Shown: positions 43,465 through 49,925 of the stretch, one piece after another
How positions within the stretch are numbered: the first letter of the stretch is position 1
Layout: each line of letters begins with the position of its first letter
NCBI GenBank assembly: GCA_002717505.1
Contig: PBEB01000026.1
Coordinates: 1-49,925 of the forward strand
Direction: 5' to 3'
Source of the DNA: Leptospiraceae bacterium
Lineage (GTDB): Bacteria; Spirochaetota; Leptospiria; Leptospirales; Leptonemataceae
DNA: 49,925 nucleotides
Made by a program: the position numbers and the translations under genes
The notes under the pieces: model-generated
What the model saw: the letters and a program-made list of their open reading frames with translations, nothing else
Told to the model about the DNA's origin: nothing
Database searches by the model: none

Positions 43465-45166
43465 GCCACTGCTAACCTATGAACAATCCAGGCACCTGGA
43501 TCAACGAACCATGGAACTGGGCTGGACATCCACTCAGCTCATGGGCCAGGCGGCTCTAAGTAGCCTGTATCGATTGCAAAAACTTCCTGCATTTTCTCAC
43601 ATCATCATTCTTTGCGGCCCCGGGAACAATGGAGGCGATGGCCTGGCTCTGGCCTGGCAGATTCTTTCCAGCGCCGGGCAGAAAAACTGGGGAGCCGATT
43701 CGAGCTTGACCGTTGTGCAAACGGCCCGGGCCACGTCCGAAGCTTCGAGTTTCTACGAACGCTTACTGGCAAAGCCATCGGAGGCGAACCTTATAGAATT
43801 GGTGACCGTGGAGGAATTTCTGCATTCCATTCGGGATGCGAAAGGCCTGCCCTGGATCGAGAAATTCACAAATGGTGACCGGCAGACGAGCAAGCCGCCA
43901 GAACCCATAGAATCCAGGCAAAGGGATCCGGATTTGCAGAGAAATCAAAGTCGCGATGGAATGATAGAGGACCAGACCATCAGAGACTCCGGACTGCTCA
44001 TTGTGGAAGCGCTGCTGGGAAGCGGGCAGAATCGTCCTCTGGAAGGAAGCTTCGCAGAGCTGGGCCGATGGATTTCAGAGGAACAAAGCAAAGGAGCCTA
44101 CCTTCTGAGTCTGGATGTGCCAGCCGGACTTCTGGAAAGCGAACGATTTACAGAAACTGCTTTGTTTGATCCGGATGAAGTTCATACCTACGGACCACAT
44201 CGCCTGGCCTGCGCCCTGGATGACAGACTCTTAGAACATACTTCCATTTATACCCATCCCATCGGTTTTTCGCCGGACATGGACTCCCCTTTTCGCCTGG
44301 TGAGACGTGATGCGAATCGACTGACTTGCTTTCAGCGCGAAGGTAACTCCCATAAATACAGCAACGGATCGGGCTGGCTCATGGGCGGATCCACCGGTAT
44401 GGAAGGTGCCATGCTACTCTCTGCCAGGAGCTTCTTTTCCAGCGGAGGCGGTATCCTCCAGGGCATCACAGGTTCGCAAATGGGAATTGTTCGAGAAGAG
44501 CCTTCCATCATGATCAAGGAACGTCTGAGTCTGGATTCCAGAGTGGGTGCCATTACAATGGGCCCGGGCTGTTCGAAAGAAGATTGTATAGAATTTTTGG
44601 AAGCCTTGAGCGAACAATACAGTCCATCCAAAAAAGCCCCTTCCCTCATTCTGGATGCTGCTGCCGCAGTGGAAGCAGTTCAGAATCCGAAATGGAAAAA
44701 GCTACTTGGTAGAAAAACCATTCTGACGCCACATCCCGGGGAATGGGCCGCGATGGGTGGAGCTGCGATTACGGATGTAGACTCTCTTCGCCTCGCCATG
44801 GAATTTGCAAGGGATTCTGCAGGAAGCTTTGTACTCTACAAGGCCAGCACCAGTATTCTGATGGACCCCTTTGAAGACCGAGCCTATCTTTTCCCCTGGA
44901 TCAATCGCTCATTGGCGGTGGCTGGCACCGGAGACTGCCTCACCGGGATTTTGATGAGTGCACTCTGTAGATCGGACGATATGATAACTTCTGTGATGGC
45001 CGCTATGGAACTACTACATGCCAGCACAGAAACATCCATACATCCGCGAAGCTCTCGGTTTCCGTCTTTGATTCAGAGAGCACTGGGAAAAAGGCAGCGC
45101 CGATTTCAGAGTAAAGATCCGCTGGAACGCAGAAACGATGGAAAACGCTTCGGAGGCCTGCATTGA
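43451..45166 (+). CDS. nnrD: Bifunctional NAD(P)H-hydrate epimerase / ADP-dependent dehydratase
   Basis: Repairs hydrated NAD(P)H: the N-terminal domain (YjeF-N) epimerises, the C-terminal domain (YjeF-C) dehydrates using ADP. N-domain: CGPGNNGGDGLALAW (about residues 55-69), IVEALLGSGQNRPLEG (family D replaced by E) and LSLDVPAG. C-domain: GSGWLMGGSTGMEGA, MGPGCS, LTPHPGEWAAM and VAGTGDCLTGIL with the catalytic Asp in AGTGD. The usual DADxLN appears as DAAAAV. A hydrophilic insert rich in Arg/Gln/Asp/Pro sits in the N-domain (about 137-179). The 571 residues exceed the usual about 500. The start is uncertain (ATG 43430 or 43451). Confidence 0.88.
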   Translation: MNGSEPLLTYEQSRHLDQRTMELGWTSTQLMGQAALSSLYRLQKLPAFSHIIILCGPGNNGGDGLALAWQILSSAGQKNWGADSSLTVVQTARATSEASSFYERLLAKPSEANLIELVTVEEFLHSIRDAKGLPWIEKFTNGDRQTSKPPEPIESRQRDPDLQRNQSRDGMIEDQTIRDSGLLIVEALLGSGQNRPLEGSFAELGRWISEEQSKGAYLLSLDVPAGLLESERFTETALFDPDEVHTYGPHRLACALDDRLLEHTSIYTHPIGFSPDMDSPFRLVRRDANRLTCFQREGNSHKYSNGSGWLMGGSTGMEGAMLLSARSFFSSGGGILQGITGSQMGIVREEPSIMIKERLSLDSRVGAITMGPGCSKEDCIEFLEALSEQYSPSKKAPSLILDAAAAVEAVQNPKWKKLLGRKTILTPHPGEWAAMGGAAITDVDSLRLAMEFARDSAGSFVLYKASTSILMDPFEDRAYLFPWINRSLAVAGTGDCLTGILMSALCRSDDMITSVMAAMELLHASTETSIHPRSSRFPSLIQRALGKRQRRFQSKDPLERRNDGKRFGGLH

Positions 45167-45714
45167 AATTCTACTATAAGAATCCCCAGGAAGTGCGGGA
45201 AGATTACCCGGGAACTCCGACAAAAACTCCCAATCCATTCAGTAACCGAACCTTCTGGATGATTCTTGCGGATTGTGCCCTGTTGCTTCTGATTTTCGGG
45301 ATCATGTACAAAACCGGTAGCCTGGATTCCTTTTTTCCATCCCCCACCGATCTTACCATCCGTGCCGATGTAATAGAGGCCGATCGCGAAATTCCGGCCA
45401 TTCATTTGATGCTGCGTAACGATGCTGACCGCACGATCAATCCGAGAGAAGAAGAGAGTCCCTTTCAATTACTTTCCGCTGCATTGCGTCCCGGGCCCAT
45501 TCATAGTGCGGACTATTCCATGAATGAGCAGATTGAGCTGGAAATCCCTCAATCGCTGCCCTCACCCTGGGAAGTGGGCCGCATTACCGAAATTCGGCTG
45601 GAAGCGCCCGCACAAAAGCGTTCTCTATGGAAGAAACTACTCACATCAGACCGGGGAGCTGTATTGATGCTGCGGTTTCGCAATATCAATCGAGAAGTGG
45701 AAATCGTGCGCTAG
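45163..45714 (+). CDS. Single-TM protein of unknown function
   Basis: 183 residues. A cytosolic N-terminus of about 30 residues with Pro-rich stretch, one membrane helix (TFWMILADCALLLLIFGIMY, about 30-49), then an extracytoplasmic region with beta-like strands and RDPTINPREEE-type charged turns. No family is recognised. The start is TTG at 45163, overlapping the previous gene's TGA, with GGAGG six bases upstream, a strong coupled start. It ends the plus-strand cluster before a repeat-bearing spacer. Confidence 0.72.
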   Translation: MKFYYKNPQEVREDYPGTPTKTPNPFSNRTFWMILADCALLLLIFGIMYKTGSLDSFFPSPTDLTIRADVIEADREIPAIHLMLRNDADRTINPREEESPFQLLSAALRPGPIHSADYSMNEQIELEIPQSLPSPWEVGRITEIRLEAPAQKRSLWKKLLTSDRGAVLMLRFRNINREVEIVR

Positions 45715-45784
45715 ATACCGTTCTCAATATGATTGAAGGGACTCCCATTCTGACTCCATTGCAGCAGTTCATTCCCTACCACTA

Positions 45785-45956
45785 TTCCATGACTCAACGG
45801 CAGCCTCCTCGAAATGCGAAAGCATGGCCCGGACCCTGGATTTTGGGAGCGGCGCGAATTCCCTGCCCTCTTCCACGACTCAAATGCAGCCTCCTCGAAA
45901 TAGGCTGTGATACCCCGGCCCCCGGATTTGATGGGAGCAGCCTCCGGAACTTTGTG
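45785..45956. repeat. Imperfect direct repeat, period 86 bp
   Basis: The spacer 45715-45978 holds no gene. TTCCATGACTCAA at 45785 recurs as TTCCACGACTCAA at 45871; both are followed by GCAGCCTCCTCGAAAT and, later, GGATTT and GGGAGC at matched positions. GCAGCCTCC appears a third time near 45941, and a weaker GACTCC...GCAGCAG precedes at 45752. Confidence 0.7.
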
Positions 45957-45978
45957 GCAAAACCGGCGTCCAATTTAG

Positions 45979-47409
45979 ATGACCTTCCGCCGCGCTTTGA
46001 TTCTGGCACTGTGCATGACATTGCCCCCGATGGGAGCTTCGCTTCGGGCAAATCCAGAGAGGGAAGCTCTGGCGAATCCGACATACGATGCTTCGAAAGT
46101 CCGGCCGAAGATTCTGGAGTTATTCAATGATTTTGCAGAGAATCCTCTAGTGTGCGACTTCGCGGTGGGCGCAGGGGGCACTACTCCGCCATGCTATTCC
46201 ATTGTGCACACCATCGCAGATCAAGCCAGCCCGGAAGAATTGGTCATGCTTACGAGGCACAAAGCGCCGGGAGTCCGGGCCAATGCTTTGATCGCACTGC
46301 TCTATGCAAAACAGGATGAACTTTTCCTGGAGATCATACCGCAGCATTTTCACGACTCTACAAGGCTTACCTGGTTTTCTGGCTGTAGCCCCGGATCCGT
46401 AGGTCTGGCAGAAATCGTATTGTCCAGGGCTCAATGGAACCTCAGCGACGAAGCTTACCGGAGGCTTCAGGAGAAACTAATCTATTTTGAAGGTTCCACC
46501 GAGGTTCGCTACATGGCTTTCCAGGTTCTTCCCCTGGCAGTGAAACATGAGAAGCGAGTAAGGGAACTGGCAACGCAGAAGTCGCCGGGAGCCGCCCTTG
46601 CACTGGCCCACTATAGGAAGGATTCGGATGTTTCAATAATCCAGAGTATTCAAGCGGACAGAGCTGCAGAGTTCTTTGAGTCCGTGCAGGCCTTTCCCCA
46701 TGAAGCATTCAAGGATGATCTTGAAGAAAGCTATGATTCCATCATGGCCCCAAAAGATCTTTACTATGGCACCGAGTATTTTATGGCCATCGCGGCCTAC
46801 AGAGATGACTGGGCCCGCTCCATGCTCCGTCGTCCGTACGGAATTCATTTCTTCACTGATCCTGCATCTGCACGCTCTTCGGTGATGTATGCCATAACTA
46901 TGGAAAAGCAGATGCCGTTTTACAAAGACCTCATCTGGGAGTTCTCAGATTCCCAGCCCATGGGCCACCGGGCCTTCAAAACTCTATGCGAAGAAGCTTC
47001 CAGACAATGCACGGAGTATGTTCGCAGAGCTCTGACTCATATCGAGGAATTTAAACTGGTTTATGCCTGGGATCAGGTGCGTACATATACAGACTATCTC
47101 AGGCAAAATGATCCGGCACTCTTGAAGGAGCTTATCATCGAACAACTGGAATTGGAACAGAAGCGGATACCTTCACCTTTTCTGGGAGTCATTCAGGAAA
47201 GCAGGGATCCAGATTACGTAGAACCAGCGCTGGATTTCATCGAGGAGAGCCCGGAACAATGGAGTCAGAGGGACCTGGGCATTGTTCTTCTGAAGTTTGG
47301 TGATGCAGCTATCAAGAAACGATTGTTGGAGCTAAGAAATCGAAAGGCGATGTTGCGCACCAAAAAGTTTCAGGAGGCCCTGGATCGCTGGGAACCGCGA
47401 AAGCCTTAG
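45979..47409 (+). CDS. Exported HEAT-like repeat protein, unknown function
   Basis: 476 residues. A signal peptide (MTFRRALILALCMTLPPMGASLRA) is followed by mostly helical sequence. Residues about 75-120 read TIADQASPEELVMLTRHKAPGVRANALIALLYAKQ and about 170-195 read STEVRYMAFQVLPLAVKHEKRVRELA, both like HEAT/PBS-type pairs, and the tail repeats paired helices (LLELRNRKAMLRTKKFQEALDRWEP). Single cysteines lie at the N-terminal part. No enzymatic motif is seen. Such proteins usually act as scaffolds; the partner is unknown. The start ATG at 45979 has no strong ribosome site. Confidence 0.78.
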   Translation: MTFRRALILALCMTLPPMGASLRANPEREALANPTYDASKVRPKILELFNDFAENPLVCDFAVGAGGTTPPCYSIVHTIADQASPEELVMLTRHKAPGVRANALIALLYAKQDELFLEIIPQHFHDSTRLTWFSGCSPGSVGLAEIVLSRAQWNLSDEAYRRLQEKLIYFEGSTEVRYMAFQVLPLAVKHEKRVRELATQKSPGAALALAHYRKDSDVSIIQSIQADRAAEFFESVQAFPHEAFKDDLEESYDSIMAPKDLYYGTEYFMAIAAYRDDWARSMLRRPYGIHFFTDPASARSSVMYAITMEKQMPFYKDLIWEFSDSQPMGHRAFKTLCEEASRQCTEYVRRALTHIEEFKLVYAWDQVRTYTDYLRQNDPALLKELIIEQLELEQKRIPSPFLGVIQESRDPDYVEPALDFIEESPEQWSQRDLGIVLLKFGDAAIKKRLLELRNRKAMLRTKKFQEALDRWEPRKP

Positions 47410-47421
47410 AGTACGAATGCT

Positions 47422-47438
47422 CCGCCTGGCGCTGGCGG
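47422..47438. repeat. Hairpin after the HEAT-like gene
   Basis: CCGCC (47422-47426) and GGCGG (47434-47438) with a 7-base loop, 13 bases after the stop. No T-run follows, so it may be only a weak 3' stem between the converging genes. Confidence 0.35.
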
Positions 47439-47562
47439 TATGGAAACGCCGGGATGGTCCCGAATCCTTGGGGCACGTTTCATCGCGAACGCACCGTCGA
47501 AATGGAAGACAGACGTTCCCGGACAACCAGGGTATAACAACTCTTTCGTAAGAAAGCCCGAC

Positions 47563-48468
47563 CTATATCAATTCAAAGATCCATTCAAGAATCGCTTTCT
47601 GAATATGGAGTCGATTCTCTGCCTGTTTAAAAATCGTTGGGCCATGCTTATCCATCACTGAGTCTGTAATCTCTTCTCCGCGATGAGCCGGCAGGCAATG
47701 CATAACCAGTACATCGTTTCTAGCATGGGTCATTAAGTCATCGTCCAGACGATAAGGCTTGAAAACAGCTTTGCGCTCTTCAGCTTCCTCTTCCTGACCC
47801 ATGGAAACCCATGTGTCTGTATAGATCACATCTGCTTCTTTCACAGCCTTAGCAGGGTCATGGAATACTTCCAGATGTACATTTTTCTTCTTAAGATGAT
47901 CTCGAATTCCCGGGCGAATGGGATATCCTTCTGGAGCTGCGAGATGGATTCTACTTCCGGTCTGCAACGCTCCAAGAGCCAGGGAATTAAATACGTTGTT
48001 GGGCTCTCCGACAAAAGCCAGAGTGGTTTTCTTCAGATCCAGTCCTGCTTCCAGAAGGGTCATGTAGTCCGCCAGGCCCTGGCAGGGATGGTGTCGATCG
48101 GAAAGTCCATTGATAATGGGTAATCGGTTCAGGCCGCTCATCACTTCCAGTTTTCGATGGCTATGGGTTCGCACCATGACACAATCCACGTAGCGGGCCA
48201 AAACCTCGGTGGTATCTTCTACACTCTCTCCGCGCCCTACCTGAAGCATCTGGGATTCAAGAGCGATGAGATGTCCTCCCATTTCCATGACAGCAACACT
48301 GAACGACAGCCTGGTTCTTGTGCTGGTCTTTTCGAAGAGTAGAGTAACGGTCTTATCTTGAAGTGCAGCAGGGGCCAGCTTCCGATTTTTGGCATGTTCG
48401 ATGCCTCGATGAAGAATGCGAAAAAAGTCCTCCTGAGAGAGGTCCAGTAGATTTAGAAGATGTCTCAC
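47563..48468 (-). CDS. argF: Ornithine carbamoyltransferase
   Basis: Forms citrulline from ornithine and carbamoyl phosphate in arginine synthesis. The 301-residue protein has the carbamoyl-phosphate site STRTR (49-53) in FEKTSTRTRLSF, HPCQ (127-130), FVGEPNNVFNS, DTWVSMGQEEE (218-228; the SMG loop that separates OTCases from aspartate transcarbamoylases) and HCLPAHRGEEI (257-267). The start is GTG at 48468, overlapping the lpxB TGA (GTGA), so translation is coupled to lpxB. No other arg gene is visible. Confidence 0.96.
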   Translation of the reverse strand: MRHLLNLLDLSQEDFFRILHRGIEHAKNRKLAPAALQDKTVTLLFEKTSTRTRLSFSVAVMEMGGHLIALESQMLQVGRGESVEDTTEVLARYVDCVMVRTHSHRKLEVMSGLNRLPIINGLSDRHHPCQGLADYMTLLEAGLDLKKTTLAFVGEPNNVFNSLALGALQTGSRIHLAAPEGYPIRPGIRDHLKKKNVHLEVFHDPAKAVKEADVIYTDTWVSMGQEEEAEERKAVFKPYRLDDDLMTHARNDVLVMHCLPAHRGEEITDSVMDKHGPTIFKQAENRLHIQKAILEWIFELI

Positions 48469-49925
48469 TTTGATCCCCTTTTGCCCCGGGCATAGTCCAT
48501 GAACAGCCTTGCTGCTTCGGTGGCTGGCCTGCCTTTTCCCAGGCTATGTTTTACAAATTCCAGTTCCTGTCTGATCTCGGATTGCACGGATGGATTGTCC
48601 AGAATCCGACTGGAATGCATAAAGATAGTATCGGGCCGAACCTCTGTCTGCAACAGTTCAACTGCGGCCTGCCTGCGGGCCAGGAGATTCACCATTCCAA
48701 TGACTCGGGTCCGAATTACCAGGGATATTATCAAGAAATTGATCCAGCCCACTTTATAGAGCACAACCATAGGTGTTCCAAAAAATGCGGCCTCCATTGT
48801 AGCAGTGCCAGAGGAAAGGATGAGCAGATCGCTGGCTTCCATAACGCGCAGAGAGCGGCCTGGCATGGACTCGATGTCCAGGTCTGCATAAGCATCGATC
48901 TGCTCCTGGACATATCCCTGAGCTTCTTCGTTTACACCGGGCAGGAGAAATCGGATCTTTCCATATTTGTCTTTGAGCTGCCTGGCTGCCTCCAGCATAG
49001 GTGGCAATAATCGCCGAATCTCCGAATGCCTGCTACCAGGAAGTAGACCGATGGTTTTTCCGGAAAAACCGGGGATGGGATCTTGCTTCTTGAGCTGCTG
49101 CCCAATTCTATACACCAGGGGATGGCCCACGCAATGGGCTTCCACTCCTTCCTCTTTGTACATCTTTTCTTCGAACGGAAATAGCGGAAGCATCAAATCG
49201 ATGTACTTCTTAATGACTTTGATTCTGCTATAGTGCCATGCCCAGAGCTGCGGACTCACAAGATAGGTAATAAAGAAACTGGAATCCTGCTTCAACATCT
49301 CCGCCAGGCGAAGATTGAATCCAGGGTAATCCACCAGAATGGCATGTCGAATTCCGTTCTTTCGAGCAAAGGCTACAATACTGCGGGCAAGGGCTTTTAG
49401 CCGGCGATACGCTTTCAGAGCTTCGACGAAACCCACAACGTTCATGGTTTCGATGTTTTCCAGAAGCTCAACACCGGCAGATTCCATCTCTTTGCCACCG
49501 GTTCCATAGAGCTTGCGAATCCCCTGCTTTTGGAGCTCCCGGGCTACATCGGCTCCCAGCAGATCGCCGGAATGTTCACCGGTGATGATCAATACGCCGC
49601 CAGACAGATCAGAGCCTGTGGATTTCAGATTGGTTCTGGGCTTTAGATCCTTTGATTGTTCCGACGGATGGGATGCTTTAGAAGATTTTGATGTCTTCGG
49701 AGTTCTGGCTGTAGTTGATTTCTCTGGATGCTTGGATGTATTGGATAACCTGGTAGTCGGAGATTTTCTGGATGCAGAAGCCTCGGTCGACGGTTTCGCC
49801 GATGCGTCAGTGGTTGTAGATCGTTGTACGGATTTCTTTCTAGACCGGGAGCCGGCCGAAGCTTCCCGCTTTGCCGATGCGCCGGTGGTTGCAGATCTTT
49901 GTACGGGCTTCTTTCCGGACCCGGC
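48465..49925 (-). CDS. lpxB: Lipid-A-disaccharide synthase with Ser/Thr/Lys-rich N-terminal extension (partial, 5' end outside window)
   Basis: Family 19 glycosyltransferase joining UDP-2,3-diacylglucosamine and lipid X to make the lipid A disaccharide. The conserved part starts GVLIITGEHSGDLLGA and continues with VDYPGFNLRLAE, YLVSPQLWAWHYSRI, IGLLPGSRHSEI, LILSSGTATMEAAFFGTPMVVLYK, standard LpxB motifs, over about 375 residues. In frame upstream, with no stop, are at least 111 more codons to the window edge. They are rich in Ser, Thr, Lys and Ala, with no ATG or GTG. TTG 49592 would start just inside the first strand and has no good ribosome site, so the extension is likely translated. Two copies of KKxVQRSxTTxASAK occur 75 bp apart. 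Confidence 0.9.
   Translation of the reverse strand, partial: AGSGKKPVQRSATTGASAKREASAGSRSRKKSVQRSTTTDASAKPSTEASASRKSPTTRLSNTSKHPEKSTTARTPKTSKSSKASHPSEQSKDLKPRTNLKSTGSDLSGGVLIITGEHSGDLLGADVARELQKQGIRKLYGTGGKEMESAGVELLENIETMNVVGFVEALKAYRRLKALARSIVAFARKNGIRHAILVDYPGFNLRLAEMLKQDSSFFITYLVSPQLWAWHYSRIKVIKKYIDLMLPLFPFEEKMYKEEGVEAHCVGHPLVYRIGQQLKKQDPIPGFSGKTIGLLPGSRHSEIRRLLPPMLEAARQLKDKYGKIRFLLPGVNEEAQGYVQEQIDAYADLDIESMPGRSLRVMEASDLLILSSGTATMEAAFFGTPMVVLYKVGWINFLIISLVIRTRVIGMVNLLARRQAAVELLQTEVRPDTIFMHSSRILDNPSVQSEIRQELEFVKHSLGKGRPATEAARLFMDYARGKRGSK
49798..49922 (-). repeat. In-frame 75-bp repeat in the lpxB extension
   Basis: Two copies, about 49798-49847 and 49873-49922, begin GCCGATGCG on the plus strand and match closely over about 50 bases. 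The period of 75 bases is 25 codons, keeping frame. More copies may lie beyond the window edge. Confidence 0.75.

Noticed and set aside
45627-46130. 167-codon plus-strand frame spanning the spacer before the HEAT-like gene
   Set aside because: It overlaps the ends of two better genes in another frame and reads through the 86-bp repeat; it has no recognisable motif.
47563-48468. Aspartate carbamoyltransferase
   Set aside because: The DTWVSMGQE and HCLPAHRGEE motifs are those of ornithine carbamoyltransferases.
1-49925. Prophage, transposon, integron or defence island
   Set aside because: No integrase, transposase, terminal repeats, or restriction, toxin-antitoxin or phage genes are visible; almost every long frame is a core or conserved-type gene.

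Overview
The window looks like a chromosomal core region of a spirochete of the order Leptospirales (Leptospira, Leptonema or Turneriella type), with roughly balanced G+C by eye. This rests on recognised gene content and arrangement, not on a search: a GxxxG-type FliH, lipid A synthesis (LpxB), many short-signal lipoproteins, a bactofilin, LolA, a RodZ-like protein, and one long co-directional run of translation, division and secretion genes. I saw no prophage, insertion sequence, CRISPR array, rRNA or tRNA. A few starts are GTG or TTG and several are supported by a Shine-Dalgarno match.

Layout. (1) 1-7500: the truncated end of an FG-GAP/VCBS protein, then minus-strand genes for an NHL-repeat lipoprotein, a carboxylesterase lipoprotein, a CPA2-type K+/H+ antiporter with a TrkA-N domain, inorganic pyrophosphatase and FliH. 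(2) 7969-13418: a plus-strand group with enoyl-CoA hydratase, dCTP deaminase, a small membrane protein, serine acetyltransferase, an unrecognised protein coupled to an aldo/keto reductase, a cyclase-tail-like TPR protein and a bactofilin. (3) 13462-17349: minus-strand GT4 glycosyltransferase, Hfq, an inositol-phosphatase/CysQ family enzyme and a small exported protein, separated by two 42-43 bp minisatellites. (4) 17350-42161: about 25 kb on one strand, read from high to low coordinates: rimP-nusA-infB-rbfA-truB-rpsO-pnp, terminator, dut-(small ORF?)-ftsK-lolA-rodZ-rimO-pgsA-trpD-yajC-orf-secD-secF-ribD-pcrA. Many neighbours overlap or abut. (5) 42337-47409: plus-strand lipoprotein, a fused NAD(P)HX epimerase/dehydratase, a one-TM protein and a HEAT-like exported protein. 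(6) 47563-49925: minus-strand argF and lpxB; lpxB runs off the window edge.

How the genes fit together. Region 4 joins transcription and translation factors (NusA, IF-2, RimP, RbfA, TruB, S15, PNPase) to envelope export (YajC/SecD/SecF, LolA), phospholipid synthesis (PgsA), shape (RodZ) and chromosome segregation (FtsK). Dcd and dUTPase together can supply dUMP. The bactofilin and RodZ are both shape-related.

What stands out. No new defence or mobile system is visible. The unusual signals are: LpxB with a Ser/Thr/Lys/Ala-rich N-terminal extension of at least 111 residues containing a 25-residue repeat; two minisatellites preceded by the same 13-mer; degenerate direct repeats in most of the long spacers; a terminator-like hairpin directly ahead of rimP; an inverted repeat ahead of rpsO; hydrophilic inserts in RibD, FtsK and the NAD(P)HX repair enzyme; and Gly/Arg-rich segments in both PNPase and IF-2.
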